Under the pieces are notes generated by a model. It was given only the letters and a program-made list of their open reading frames with translations. It had not been told where the DNA came from and made no database searches. From the NCBI GenBank assembly GCA_910584645.1, contig CAJUAU010000009.1, forward strand, positions 62,001-126,000: a stretch of 64,000 nt of DNA, given 5' to 3'. The stretch is from an uncultured Eubacterium sp. GTDB taxonomy: Bacteria; Bacillota; Clostridia; Lachnospirales; Lachnospiraceae. Shown here one piece after another: positions 1 through 8,263 of the stretch. The translations under genes were made by a program, and so were the position numbers. Every line of letters starts with the position of its first letter. Positions within the stretch are counted from its first letter, which is position 1.

Positions 1-1137
1 GATGATGACCAGTCTATCTATGGCTTCCGGGGAGCGAGGCCGGACATCATGCTTGCCTTTCCAAAAGAATATAAAGAGTTAAAAAAGGTGGCTGTGGGTG
101 GAAACTACCGCTGTAGCAGCCAGATTTTGACAGCGGCTTCTACGCTGATCGGTAACAACCGAAAGCGTTATACTAAAAAATTAAAAGCACACAAGGGGAA
201 GGGAGACCGGGTGCACGTTACCCGTTACCCCGATATGACAGCCCAGACACAGGGGATCACGGAGAAGATCCAGGAATATATCCGGTTGGGAACGGATGTG
301 GATGAGATCGCTGTTTTGTTCCGCACTGCCAGACAAATGAATGTATTTTCCAGAAAATTTATGGAATACAACATACCTTTTATCATGAAAGACAGTGTGC
401 AGAATCTGTTTGAGCACTGGGTGGCAAAGGATATCATAACCTATCTGCAGCTGGCAAGTGGAGACCGTTCCCGGGGAGCATTTTTAAAGATTGCCAACCG
501 CCCCAGAAGATATCTGAGCCGGGCGGCATTTGATAACGAATCCATTTCTTTTGCAGGCCTGTATGAATATTACCGTGACAAACCCTATATGTGTGAGCGC
601 ATCAATACGCTCCAAAACGATCTGTTTGCCATGAAGCAGATGACACCCTACAGTGCCATAGATTATCTGTGTCACAGTGTAGGATACCAGAATTTTCTCA
701 GCGAATATGGGGCGGAGCGGGGAGTCAGTCCAAAGGATTGGGAAGAGATCCTGGATGAACTCAAAGAAGATGCCTCTGGTTATGAGACAGCAGAGGAGTG
801 GTTTGCCCATATCGAGGAATATGGGCGGCAGCTGGAGGAGCGCCAAAAGCGGTCTGGAGGAAGATCTGAGCCGGAGGAAGAAAGACATGGGGTATCGCTC
901 ATGACTATGCATGGCTCCAAAGGGCTGGAATTTGATGTGGTATTTATCCCCGATGTGAATGAAGGGATCGTGCCATACCAGAAGGCAGTTGATGGCGGAC
1001 ATGTTGAGGAGGAGCGGCGCCTGATGTATGTAGCGATGACCAGGGCGAGGGATCATCTTCACATTTCCTGCAGCCACCGGCGGTTTCAGAAGGATATAGA
1101 GCCGTCCCGTTTTCTGGAGGAGATAATTTCACGTTAA
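1..1137 (+). CDS. UvrD/PcrA-type ATP-dependent DNA helicase, C-terminal part (5' end outside window)
   Basis: The frame is open from base 1, so the gene begins upstream of the window. The visible 378 residues start inside superfamily 1 helicase motif III (DDDQSIYGFRGA). Motif IV follows (VLFRTARQ, near residue 103), then motif V (TMHGSKGLEFDVVF) and motif VI (RRLMYVAMTRARDHL) near the C terminus. Known members unwind DNA 3' to 5' using ATP in repair and replication-fork processing in the cytoplasm. The visible part includes domain 2A and is intact to its stop codon. The protein ends soon after motif VI with no long PcrA-type tail, which suggests a short UvrD-like paralog rather than the main PcrA; this is inference. 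No terminator is obvious before the next promoter. Confidence 0.93.
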   Translation, partial: DDDQSIYGFRGARPDIMLAFPKEYKELKKVAVGGNYRCSSQILTAASTLIGNNRKRYTKKLKAHKGKGDRVHVTRYPDMTAQTQGITEKIQEYIRLGTDVDEIAVLFRTARQMNVFSRKFMEYNIPFIMKDSVQNLFEHWVAKDIITYLQLASGDRSRGAFLKIANRPRRYLSRAAFDNESISFAGLYEYYRDKPYMCERINTLQNDLFAMKQMTPYSAIDYLCHSVGYQNFLSEYGAERGVSPKDWEEILDELKEDASGYETAEEWFAHIEEYGRQLEERQKRSGGRSEPEEERHGVSLMTMHGSKGLEFDVVFIPDVNEGIVPYQKAVDGGHVEEERRLMYVAMTRARDHLHISCSHRRFQKDIEPSRFLEEIISR

Positions 1138-1256
1138 ACTGCCATACTTCTTTCAGTGGCAGCACCCAGATGTATAAGAAAATTCCAATGCAGGAATGGT
1201 GTGTTTTCATACGCCCGCTTTGCTTTCACAGGAGAAAATTTTGTAAATTTTGCGGA

Positions 1257-1285
1257 TTGTAATATAGGCCGCAATGTACTATAAT
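1257..1285 (+). promoter_or_regulatory. Sigma-A-type promoter for the FGGY kinase gene
   Basis: A -35-like TTGTAA (1257-1262) and a perfect -10 TATAAT (1280-1285) are separated by 17 bp. They lie about 65 bp before the chosen start codon. No operator was recognised. Confidence 0.6.
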
Positions 1286-1349
1286 AAATGAAGATATAGT
1301 AATGACAGTGACCGTCGGGTCATTTGTTGAGATTAGGAGGATGTATTTC

Positions 1350-2957
1350 ATGGGAATTGTGAAAACAGAAGCAAAAGCAGCGATTGAAGCAGGAAAAACT
1401 GCGCTGGGGATTGAGTTTGGATCCACCCGGATCAAGGCAGTGCTGGTGGGTGAGGACAACGCACCGATCGCATCGGGAAGCCATGACTGGGAAAACCGTC
1501 TGGAAAATGGTATCTGGACCTATACACTGGAAGATATCTGGACCGGACTTCAGGACAGCTATACAAAAATGGCTCAGGAAGTAAAAGATCAGTATGATGT
1601 GACTCTGACAAAGATCGGGGCTATTGGTTTTAGTGCCATGATGCATGGATATATGGCATTTGACCAGAAAGGTGAGCTGCTTGTACCCTTCCGTACATGG
1701 AGAAATACCATTACTGCGGAAGCATCGGAGAAGCTGACAAAATTATTTAACTTTAACATCCCGCAGAGATGGAGTATCTCCCATCTGTATCAGGCGATAC
1801 TGAAGGGTGAGGATCATGTTAAGGATATTGTATTCCAGACCACTCTTGCCGGATATATCCACTGGAAACTGACAGGAGAAAAGGTATTGGGCATCGGGGA
1901 GGCATCTGGAATGTTTCCTATTGACAGCAATACGAAAGATTTTGACCGCGGTATGATACATAAATTCAATGAGACGATAGCGGACAAAGGATTTTCATGG
2001 AAACTGGAGGATATTCTTCCGAAGGTGCTCGTGGCAGGAGAAGCGGCGGGAACACTGACAGAAGAAGGTGCCGGGCTTCTGGATGTGTCTGGAAATCTTC
2101 AGGCAGGAATTCCTCTCTGCCCGCCGGAAGGTGATGCGGGAACCGGTATGACGGCTACCAATAGTGTTGCGGTGCGAACAGGAAATGTATCTGCCGGAAC
2201 TTCTGTATTTGCTATGATCGTATTGGAGAAAGCATTGTCCAAGGTATATGAGGAGATCGATCTGGTGACGACACCGACTGGAGAGCCGGTGGGAATGGTG
2301 CACTGTAACAACTGTACCTCGGATCTGAATGCCTGGGTGAACATATTCAAAGAATTTGCAGAGGCCTTTGGCATTAAAGCGGATATGGACCAGTTGTTTG
2401 GAACCCTTTACAATAAGGCGCTGGAAGGTGATGCTGACGGTGGCGGACTGCTTGCGTACAACTATTTTTCCGGTGAGCACATCACGGGATTTGAGCAGGG
2501 GCGTCCGATGATCGTGAGAACACCTGACAGTAAGTTTAATCTGGCGAATTTTATGCGGGTGAACCTCTTTACATCACTGGGTGCGTTGAAGGTCGGTCTG
2601 GATATTCTGTTAAAAGAAGAGGGTGTCAGGCTGGACCGTATTCTGGGACACGGCGGTCTCTTTAAGACCGAGGGGGTTGGCCAGAAGATCATGGCGGCAG
2701 CGATGAATGCGCCGGTATCTGTTATGGAGACAGCAGGTGAAGGTGGAGCCTGGGGAATTGCCCTTCTGGCATCCTTCATGAAGAACAAAGGTGCAGACGA
2801 AACGCTGGACAATTATCTGGCAGAGAAGGTTTTTGCTGGATATGAGGGTGTGGAGATGTCGCCGGATGAAGCAGACGTAAAAGGTTTTGACGAATTTATA
2901 GCGAGATATAAAGCTGGTCTGCCGATCGAGCGGGCAGCAGTGGAAAATCTGCAGTAA
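1350..2957 (+). CDS. FGGY-family carbohydrate kinase (xylulokinase/ribulokinase-like)
   Basis: A 535-residue cytoplasmic sugar kinase of the FGGY family, which phosphorylates a sugar or ketose with ATP. The first actin-like phosphate-binding strand is seen as GIEFGSTRIKAV (residues 20-31). The GDAGTGMT segment near residue 262 matches the region holding the catalytic aspartate in xylulokinases. A second glycine-rich nucleotide-binding region lies near the C terminus (GHGGLFKT, ETAGEGGAWG). The start at 1350 is chosen because AGGAGG sits at 1335-1340 with a 9-base gap; an in-frame ATG at 1302 has no such site. The gene stands alone, with no isomerase, epimerase or transporter nearby, so the substrate cannot be assigned. 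Length fits xylulokinase/ribulokinase relatives of Lachnospiraceae better than glycerol kinase. Confidence 0.85.
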   Translation: MGIVKTEAKAAIEAGKTALGIEFGSTRIKAVLVGEDNAPIASGSHDWENRLENGIWTYTLEDIWTGLQDSYTKMAQEVKDQYDVTLTKIGAIGFSAMMHGYMAFDQKGELLVPFRTWRNTITAEASEKLTKLFNFNIPQRWSISHLYQAILKGEDHVKDIVFQTTLAGYIHWKLTGEKVLGIGEASGMFPIDSNTKDFDRGMIHKFNETIADKGFSWKLEDILPKVLVAGEAAGTLTEEGAGLLDVSGNLQAGIPLCPPEGDAGTGMTATNSVAVRTGNVSAGTSVFAMIVLEKALSKVYEEIDLVTTPTGEPVGMVHCNNCTSDLNAWVNIFKEFAEAFGIKADMDQLFGTLYNKALEGDADGGGLLAYNYFSGEHITGFEQGRPMIVRTPDSKFNLANFMRVNLFTSLGALKVGLDILLKEEGVRLDRILGHGGLFKTEGVGQKIMAAAMNAPVSVMETAGEGGAWGIALLASFMKNKGADETLDNYLAEKVFAGYEGVEMSPDEADVKGFDEFIARYKAGLPIERAAVENLQ

Positions 2958-2977
2958 ATAATAGTAGTTTCATAACT

Positions 2978-3011
2978 TAGCTTGACGGTTCAAGTTCGCG
3001 CTGTCAAGCTA
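2978..3011 (+). repeat. REP-like hairpin after the FGGY kinase
   Basis: TAGCTTGAC (2978-2986) pairs perfectly with GTCAAGCTA (3003-3011). The left arm resembles sequences after the stops at 8170 and 55996 (AGCYYGRCGG pattern), so it may belong to a small hairpin family. Confidence 0.5.
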
Positions 3012-3015
3012 TAAT

Positions 3016-3050
3016 AAAAAAGGTCAGATGAGGATTTGTCTGACCTTTTT
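3016..3050 (+). terminator. Rho-independent terminator after the FGGY kinase
   Basis: AGGTCAGA and TCTGACCT form a strong stem flanked by an A-run on the left and a T-run at 3046-3050. It can act in both directions. Confidence 0.85.
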
Positions 3051-3054
3051 GCTT

Positions 3055-3117
3055 AGGGTGTGTCTGATAACTCATTCCTATGTTATTCACGAAGAAAACA
3101 GTTTTCAGACACACCCT
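3055..3117. repeat. MITE-like inverted-repeat element (63 bp)
   Basis: AGGGTGTGTCTGA at 3055-3067 is the exact reverse complement of TCAGACACACCCT at 3105-3117, giving 13-bp perfect ends around a 37-bp centre. A related 23-bp end sequence, with two mismatches, occurs on the other strand at 18475-18497. No coding capacity or target duplication is recognised. It lies just upstream of the YgiQ gene and makes an upstream start for that gene unlikely. Confidence 0.6.
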
Positions 3118-3145
3118 GCAAAGAAGACGGATCGGGGAAAAAGAT

Positions 3146-4996
3146 ATGGCAGAGGCGAAGGACAGGAAGAATGAAAAACAAGAATTTTTGCCGGTTTCCA
3201 GAGAAGATATGGAAGAAAGAGGATGGGATCAGTGTGATTTCGTCTATGTCACAGGGGATGCCTATGTGGATCACTCTTCCTTTGGCACGGCGATCATAAG
3301 CCGGCATCTGGAAGCCCACGGCTACAAGGTTGGAATTATTTCCCAGCCGGATTGGCGGGATGATTCCAGCATTGCCCTTCTTGGGGAACCCAGGCTGGGT
3401 TTTTTGGTGAGCAGTGGGAATATGGATTCTATGGTGAACCATTATACTGTAAATAAGAAGAGAAGAAAGCAGGACGCCTATACACCGGGAGGAGTCTCCG
3501 GAAAGCGCCCGGATTATGCGGTGGTTGTATATTCCAACCTGATCCGCCGAACCTATAAAAGGACGCCGGTGATCCTTGGCGGCCTCGAGGCAAGCCTGCG
3601 CAGGATGGCACATTATGACTACTGGTCGGACAAGCTGAAACGTTCCATCCTGCTGGATTCGGGGGCAGACCTGATCTCTTATGGTATGGGGGAACACAGT
3701 ATATTGGAGATTGCAGATGCACTGGATAGCGGTATGGATGTGAAGGATATTACCTATGTGGCTGGAACGGTATACCGCAGCAGAGAGGGAGCAGATATTT
3801 ATGACGGTCAGTATCTTCCCTCCTTTGAGGAAATCTCCGAAGATAAGAGGAAATATGCGGAGAGCTTTATGATACAGTATGAAAATACAGATCCCTTTAC
3901 TGCAAAACCACTGGTGGAAAGGTATCCTGGGAAAATACTGGTAGTACAGAACCCGCCGGCGGCGCCGCTGACGACCCAGGAACTGGATGATGTATATGCC
4001 TATCCCTATGTGGGAACCTATCATCCCTCTTATGAGAAAGCAGGAGGGGTTCCGGCGATACAGGAGATCCGGTTCAGTCTGACCAGCTGCCGGGGATGTT
4101 TTGGCGGCTGCAATTTTTGTGCCCTGACCTTTCACCAGGGGCGAATCGTCCAGGCACGAAGCCACGAGTCCATTCTGGCAGAGGCAGAGAAGATGACGCG
4201 GGAAAAAGGTTTTAAGGGATATATTCACGATGTGGGAGGCCCCACAGGGAATTTCCGGCAGCCTTCCTGTGACAAACAGATGAAAAAAGGCGTCTGCGTG
4301 AAAAAACAATGCCTCTTTCCGAAGCCCTGTCCTAATATGAAGGTGAGCCATAAAGATTACGTGGCTCTTCTGCGAAAACTCCGCAGTCTTCCAAAAGTAA
4401 AAAAAGTGTTTGTGAGGTCAGGGATCCGTTTTGACTATGTAATGGCGGATAAAGAGGATACCTTTTTAAAGGAACTGTGCCGCCATCATATCAGCGGTCA
4501 GCTCCGGGTGGCACCGGAACATGTGTCGGATGTGGTGCTCCAGGCGATGGGGAAGCCGGAAAACCAGGTCTATGAGGCTTTTTTAAAACGATATGCCAGA
4601 GTCAACCGTCTCACAGGAAAGCAGCAGTATGCCGTTCCCTATCTTATGTCCTCCCACCCCGGTTCTACCTTAAAGGAAGCCATAAGACTGGCGGAATATG
4701 TGAGAGATCTTGGCTACACACCAGAGCAGGTGCAGGATTTCTACCCCACTCCCGCCACCATTTCAACCTGCATGTATTACACGGGATTGGATCCCAGGAC
4801 CATGAAAAAGATTTACGTACCCAGATCCCGTCATGAGAAAGAGATGCAGCGTGCTCTGATCCAATACAAACGTCCAGAAAACTATGAACTGGTGAAAGAA
4901 GCATTGTGCCGGGCAGGACGCCAGGATCTGATCGGTTTTGGGGAGAAGTGCCTGATTCCGCCCAGAAAATTAAAAAAAAGCAAAAAAAGGCATTGA
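3146..4996 (+). CDS. YgiQ-family radical SAM protein
   Basis: A 616-residue member of the YgiQ family (UPF0313), whose biochemical function is not established. The radical-SAM cluster motif CX3CX2C is C318, C322 and C325 within CRGCFGGCNFC, so it should bind a 4Fe-4S cluster and S-adenosylmethionine. The N-terminal DYAVVVYSNLIRRTY and LGGLEASLRR segments and the C-terminal FYPTPATISTCMYYTGLDP are typical of the family. The start at 3146 (MAEAKD) is preferred because the frame further upstream runs through the inverted-repeat element at 3055-3117; its ribosome site is a modest GGGGA. The C terminus is Lys/Arg-rich. It ends inside the -35 box of the next gene's promoter. Confidence 0.9.
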   Translation: MAEAKDRKNEKQEFLPVSREDMEERGWDQCDFVYVTGDAYVDHSSFGTAIISRHLEAHGYKVGIISQPDWRDDSSIALLGEPRLGFLVSSGNMDSMVNHYTVNKKRRKQDAYTPGGVSGKRPDYAVVVYSNLIRRTYKRTPVILGGLEASLRRMAHYDYWSDKLKRSILLDSGADLISYGMGEHSILEIADALDSGMDVKDITYVAGTVYRSREGADIYDGQYLPSFEEISEDKRKYAESFMIQYENTDPFTAKPLVERYPGKILVVQNPPAAPLTTQELDDVYAYPYVGTYHPSYEKAGGVPAIQEIRFSLTSCRGCFGGCNFCALTFHQGRIVQARSHESILAEAEKMTREKGFKGYIHDVGGPTGNFRQPSCDKQMKKGVCVKKQCLFPKPCPNMKVSHKDYVALLRKLRSLPKVKKVFVRSGIRFDYVMADKEDTFLKELCRHHISGQLRVAPEHVSDVVLQAMGKPENQVYEAFLKRYARVNRLTGKQQYAVPYLMSSHPGSTLKEAIRLAEYVRDLGYTPEQVQDFYPTPATISTCMYYTGLDPRTMKKIYVPRSRHEKEMQRALIQYKRPENYELVKEALCRAGRQDLIGFGEKCLIPPRKLKKSKKRH

Positions 4997-5023
4997 CTGT
5001 TACCTTACGTCGTGGTTTATAAT
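4993..5023 (+). promoter_or_regulatory. MerR-type promoter/operator with 19-bp spacer
   Basis: TTGACT (4993-4998) and TATAAT (5018-5023) are both near consensus but are separated by 19 bp instead of 17. That over-long spacing is the hallmark of promoters activated by MerR-family proteins, which untwist the spacer. The spacer (TTACCTTACGTCGTGGTT region) resembles operators of drug-sensing MerR regulators. It lies directly before a MerR-family gene, so autoregulation is likely. A transcript would start near 5030, which rules out translation from the ATG at 5022. Confidence 0.75.
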
Positions 5024-5066
5024 GAAGAAAAGATGGAAGAAGTACTCTGTGCAAGGAAGGGATGCT

Positions 5067-6269
5067 GTGGCGGAACAATTATTTTCCACAGGTGAGTTTG
5101 CCAGACGGGCAAACGTAACTGTGAGGACGATTCATTATTATGAGAAAAAGGGCCTGATCCAGCCTGAAAAGATCAGCGAGAATGGCTACCGGTATTATGG
5201 GAAGCAGGAATTTGCCAGGTTACAGAGGATCTTGACCCTGAAACTTCTGGGGTTTTCCCTGGAAGAGATTCAGGAATTTTCTTTGAATGAGAATGACAGG
5301 GATTTTCTGCAGCGGTCTTTTGCGATGCAGCTCTCCCTGGTACGCAAAAAAATAGAACATCTTAAGGCAGTGGAAGAATCCATCCAGAACGTGTCTGAAA
5401 TGTTTAGGGAGGATGACGTTCCGGAGTGGGATGAAATCACAAAATTGATCCGGATCATTAATATGGATGGTGATTTGGTGGAACAATACAAGAATGGGAA
5501 AAATATTGATGCAAGGATCACACTGCACAGCAGATGCTCCAGCAATCCCCAGAGCTGGTTTTCGTGGATCTATGAACAAATGAAACTGGCGCCTGGAATG
5601 AAGGTGCTGGAGCTGGGATGTGGCAGCGGCATGCTCTGGAAAGAAAATGCGAAAAAGATCCCAGATGGATGTCAGTTTCTTCTTACGGACATTTCCCCAG
5701 GAATGCTGGAGGACACGAAAAGAAATCTGTCTGGAGCCTGTCCGGGGCAGTTTGCCTATGACATAATGGACTGCTGTGATATACGGGGTACGGATTCTGC
5801 CTATGATATTGTGGTGGCGAATTTTCTTTTGTTCTATCTCCGGGATATAAAGAAGGCTGTCGCTGGAATTGCCAGGGCTTTACGGCCAGGGGGAACCTTT
5901 ATCTGTGCCACCTATGGAGAGAGGCATATGCAGGAAGTGGAGGAATTGGTAAAGGAATTCAATCCAAAGATCCGGCTTTCAGCAGTCAGGCTCTATGAAA
6001 ATTTTGGTCTGGAAAATGGGGAGGCGGTACTTTCCCGCTGTTTTGACCGGGTGGAGAAGAGAGAATATCCCGATGAACTCCATGTGACAGACATCGATCT
6101 GCTGGCGGATTACATCATGTCATGCCATGGAAACCAGAGAGAATACCTGGTTACAGAATACGATGAATTTAAGGCCTTCTTAAAGGGAAAGCTAAAGAAG
6201 AGGGGCTATATCCGCATCACAAAACAGGCAGGGCTGTTTATCGCAGCTTCAACAAAGAAGGAAAAATAA
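5067..6269 (+). CDS. MerR-family regulator fused to a class I SAM-dependent methyltransferase
   Basis: A 400-residue two-domain protein. Residues 1-75 form a MerR winged helix (FSTGEFARRANVTVRTIHYYEKKG, with NGYRYY in the wing), followed by a helical dimerisation segment to about 115. From about 165 a class I methyltransferase appears, with the SAM motif VLELGCGSG near residue 180, an acidic loop (LLTDISPGML) and DIVVANFLLFYL. This fused arrangement recurs in Clostridia, but substrate and inducer are unknown. The GTG at 5067 is chosen as start: it follows AAGGAAGGG, while the ATG at 5022 overlaps the -10 box. The fusion suggests that the methyltransferase part senses or modifies a small molecule and the MerR part responds; that is inference. 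The rhamnose genes begin 30 bp downstream. Confidence 0.85.
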   Translation: MAEQLFSTGEFARRANVTVRTIHYYEKKGLIQPEKISENGYRYYGKQEFARLQRILTLKLLGFSLEEIQEFSLNENDRDFLQRSFAMQLSLVRKKIEHLKAVEESIQNVSEMFREDDVPEWDEITKLIRIINMDGDLVEQYKNGKNIDARITLHSRCSSNPQSWFSWIYEQMKLAPGMKVLELGCGSGMLWKENAKKIPDGCQFLLTDISPGMLEDTKRNLSGACPGQFAYDIMDCCDIRGTDSAYDIVVANFLLFYLRDIKKAVAGIARALRPGGTFICATYGERHMQEVEELVKEFNPKIRLSAVRLYENFGLENGEAVLSRCFDRVEKREYPDELHVTDIDLLADYIMSCHGNQREYLVTEYDEFKAFLKGKLKKRGYIRITKQAGLFIAASTKKEK

Positions 6270-6299
6270 GCTTTTGGCGCTTTGGAATGGAGGATAACG

Positions 6300-7328
6300 A
6301 TGAAAATATTAGTAACAGGCGGAGCCGGATTTATCGGCGGTAATTTTGTGCATCATATGGTAAATAAGTATCCAGAGCATACAGTGATCAATCTCGATCT
6401 GCTGACCTATGCCGGCAATCTGGAGACATTGAAACCGGTAGAAGATAAGCCAAATTATAAATTTGTCCGGGGAGATATCGCGGACCGGGGTTTTATCATG
6501 GATCTGTTTGAAAAGGAGAGACCAGACATCGTAGTAAATTTTGCGGCGGAAAGCCATGTAGACCGCTCCATCTCCGATCCGGGTATATTCGTGCAGACAA
6601 ATGTCATGGGAACCCAGGTGCTTTTAGACACCGCCAAAGAGTTCGGGGTGAAGCGTTATCATCAGGTTTCCACAGATGAGGTCTACGGGGATCTTCCTCT
6701 GGACCGCCCGGATCTGTTTTTCCGCGAGGATACGCCGCTGCATACTTCCAGCCCCTATTCTTCCAGTAAGGCCAGTGCAGATCTTTTTGTTCTAGCCTAT
6801 TACCGGACTTATGGGCTGCCAGTGACTATCTCCCGCTGTTCCAATAATTACGGACCCTACCATTTTCCAGAAAAACTTATTCCCCTGATCATATCCCGGG
6901 CTCTGGCAGATGAAAAGCTGCCTGTCTATGGAAAAGGCGAAAATGTGAGGGACTGGCTGCATGTATCGGATCACTGCGATGCCATAGATCTCATTATTCA
7001 TAAGGGCAGAGTCGGCGAAGTGTACAATGTGGGCGGCCACAATGAGAAGACCAATCTTGAAGTAGTAAAGACGATATTAAAAGCGCTGGGTAAGCCAGAG
7101 AGCCTGATCGAATTTGTGACAGACCGGCCAGGGCATGACCTGCGCTATGCCATCGATCCCACGAAGCTGGAGACAGAATTGGGCTGGAAACCAAAGTACA
7201 CCTTTGAGACAGGGATCAGGCAGACCATTCAGTGGTATCTGGATAACAGGGAGTGGTGGGAGAACATTATCAGCGGCGAGTATGCCAGTTATTTTGATAA
7301 AATGTATGGAAAGGATCTGACAAAATGA
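6300..7328 (+). CDS. rfbB: dTDP-glucose 4,6-dehydratase
   Basis: A 342-residue NAD-dependent short-chain dehydratase/epimerase that converts dTDP-glucose to dTDP-4-keto-6-deoxyglucose in nucleotide-sugar (usually rhamnose) synthesis. Seen are the Rossmann motif GGAGFIGG at 7-14, the active-site STDEVYGDL around 125, and the YSSSK catalytic Tyr/Lys pair near 160. RSISDPGIFVQTNVMGT is typical of RmlB. The start at 6300 has GGAGG six bases upstream; a near-in-frame ATG at 6282 lacks one. It overlaps rfbD by ATGA. The rmlA and rmlC genes that complete the pathway are not in this window. Confidence 0.95.
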   Translation: MKILVTGGAGFIGGNFVHHMVNKYPEHTVINLDLLTYAGNLETLKPVEDKPNYKFVRGDIADRGFIMDLFEKERPDIVVNFAAESHVDRSISDPGIFVQTNVMGTQVLLDTAKEFGVKRYHQVSTDEVYGDLPLDRPDLFFREDTPLHTSSPYSSSKASADLFVLAYYRTYGLPVTISRCSNNYGPYHFPEKLIPLIISRALADEKLPVYGKGENVRDWLHVSDHCDAIDLIIHKGRVGEVYNVGGHNEKTNLEVVKTILKALGKPESLIEFVTDRPGHDLRYAIDPTKLETELGWKPKYTFETGIRQTIQWYLDNREWWENIISGEYASYFDKMYGKDLTK

Positions 7329-8170
7329 AGGTATTAGTGACGGGGATCAATGGACAGCTGGGGCATGATGTAATGGGAGAGCTGAAAAAACGGGGATATG
7401 AGGCAGTGGGAGTCGATATTGAGGAAATGGATATCACAGATGCCCAATGTGTTAAAAGAGTTATTACACAAGCAGCACCTGAAGCAGTCGTTCACTGCAG
7501 CGCCTATACGGCAGTGGACCGGGCAGAAGAAGAGGTAGAGCTGTGCCGGCGGGTGAATGCTGAGGGGACAAAAAATGTGGCAGAGGTATGTGCAGAACTG
7601 GATTGTAAGCTTTTGTATCTCAGTACGGACTATATTTTTTCTGGAGAGGGTGAGAGACCATGGGAGCCAGGAGATGAGCCGGATCCCCTCAATGTCTATG
7701 GACTGACGAAATATGAGGGGGAACAGGAAATAAAATCAAGGCTTAATAAATACTTTATTGTTCGGATTTCCTGGGTATTTGGCATCAATGGCAATAATTT
7801 TATCAAAACCATGCTCCGTCTCGGCAGGGAAAATGGTGCGGTCCGGGTGGTGGATGACCAGATCGGTTCTCCCACCTATACCTATGATCTGGCAGTACTT
7901 TTAGTAGATATGATCGAAACAGAGAAATATGGAGAATATCATGCGACAAATGAAGGGATCTGCAGCTGGTATGAATTTGCCAAAGAGATCTTTGCGGCAG
8001 CGGGGATGAATGAAGTAGAAGTAACACCAGTGTCAAGTGAAGAGTTTCCAGCAAAGGCAAAACGTCCCAAAAACAGCCGCATGAGCAAAGAAAAGCTTAT
8101 TAAAAATGGATTTAACAAGCTACCTTCCTGGCAGGATGCGGTAAAGCGGTATGTGACGCTGATACAGTAA
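7325..8170 (+). CDS. rfbD: dTDP-4-dehydrorhamnose reductase
   Basis: A 281-residue NADPH-dependent reductase for the last step to dTDP-L-rhamnose. The nucleotide-binding GINGQLGHDV lies at residues 7-16. STDYIFSGEG is around 99, and the catalytic pair is in YGLTKYEGE near 128. Its ATG overlaps the stop of rfbB, so the two are co-transcribed and probably translationally coupled. The product would feed cell-wall or capsular polysaccharide. A GC-rich hairpin follows immediately. Confidence 0.95.
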   Translation: MKVLVTGINGQLGHDVMGELKKRGYEAVGVDIEEMDITDAQCVKRVITQAAPEAVVHCSAYTAVDRAEEEVELCRRVNAEGTKNVAEVCAELDCKLLYLSTDYIFSGEGERPWEPGDEPDPLNVYGLTKYEGEQEIKSRLNKYFIVRISWVFGINGNNFIKTMLRLGRENGAVRVVDDQIGSPTYTYDLAVLLVDMIETEKYGEYHATNEGICSWYEFAKEIFAAAGMNEVEVTPVSSEEFPAKAKRPKNSRMSKEKLIKNGFNKLPSWQDAVKRYVTLIQ

Positions 8171-8175
8171 ATGCC

Positions 8176-8208
8176 AGCCCGGCGGTGCCAATTTGAACCC
8201 GCCGGGCT
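8176..8208. terminator. GC-rich hairpin between convergent rfbD and PBP genes
   Basis: AGCCCGGCGG pairs perfectly with CCGCCGGGCT across a 13-nt loop holding CCAATTTGAACC. There is no clear T-run, so it may be a REP-like or weak bidirectional terminator. The loop motif recurs at 56015-56027. Confidence 0.55.
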
Positions 8209-8263
8209 GAATGCTGATAAGATTGCACTTTGTAAATGCATCATTAATTTAGTATTGATTGTT

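Noticed and set aside
3083..4351. Long open frame (about 420 codons) on the minus strand opposite the YgiQ gene
   Set aside because: It is antisense to a clear radical-SAM gene, has no recognisable motif or ribosome site, and reads as low-quality shadow sequence.
5022..5066. ATG at 5022 as start of the MerR-methyltransferase gene
   Set aside because: It overlaps the -10 box at 5018-5023, so it would not be on the transcript; the GTG at 5067 has a good ribosome site.
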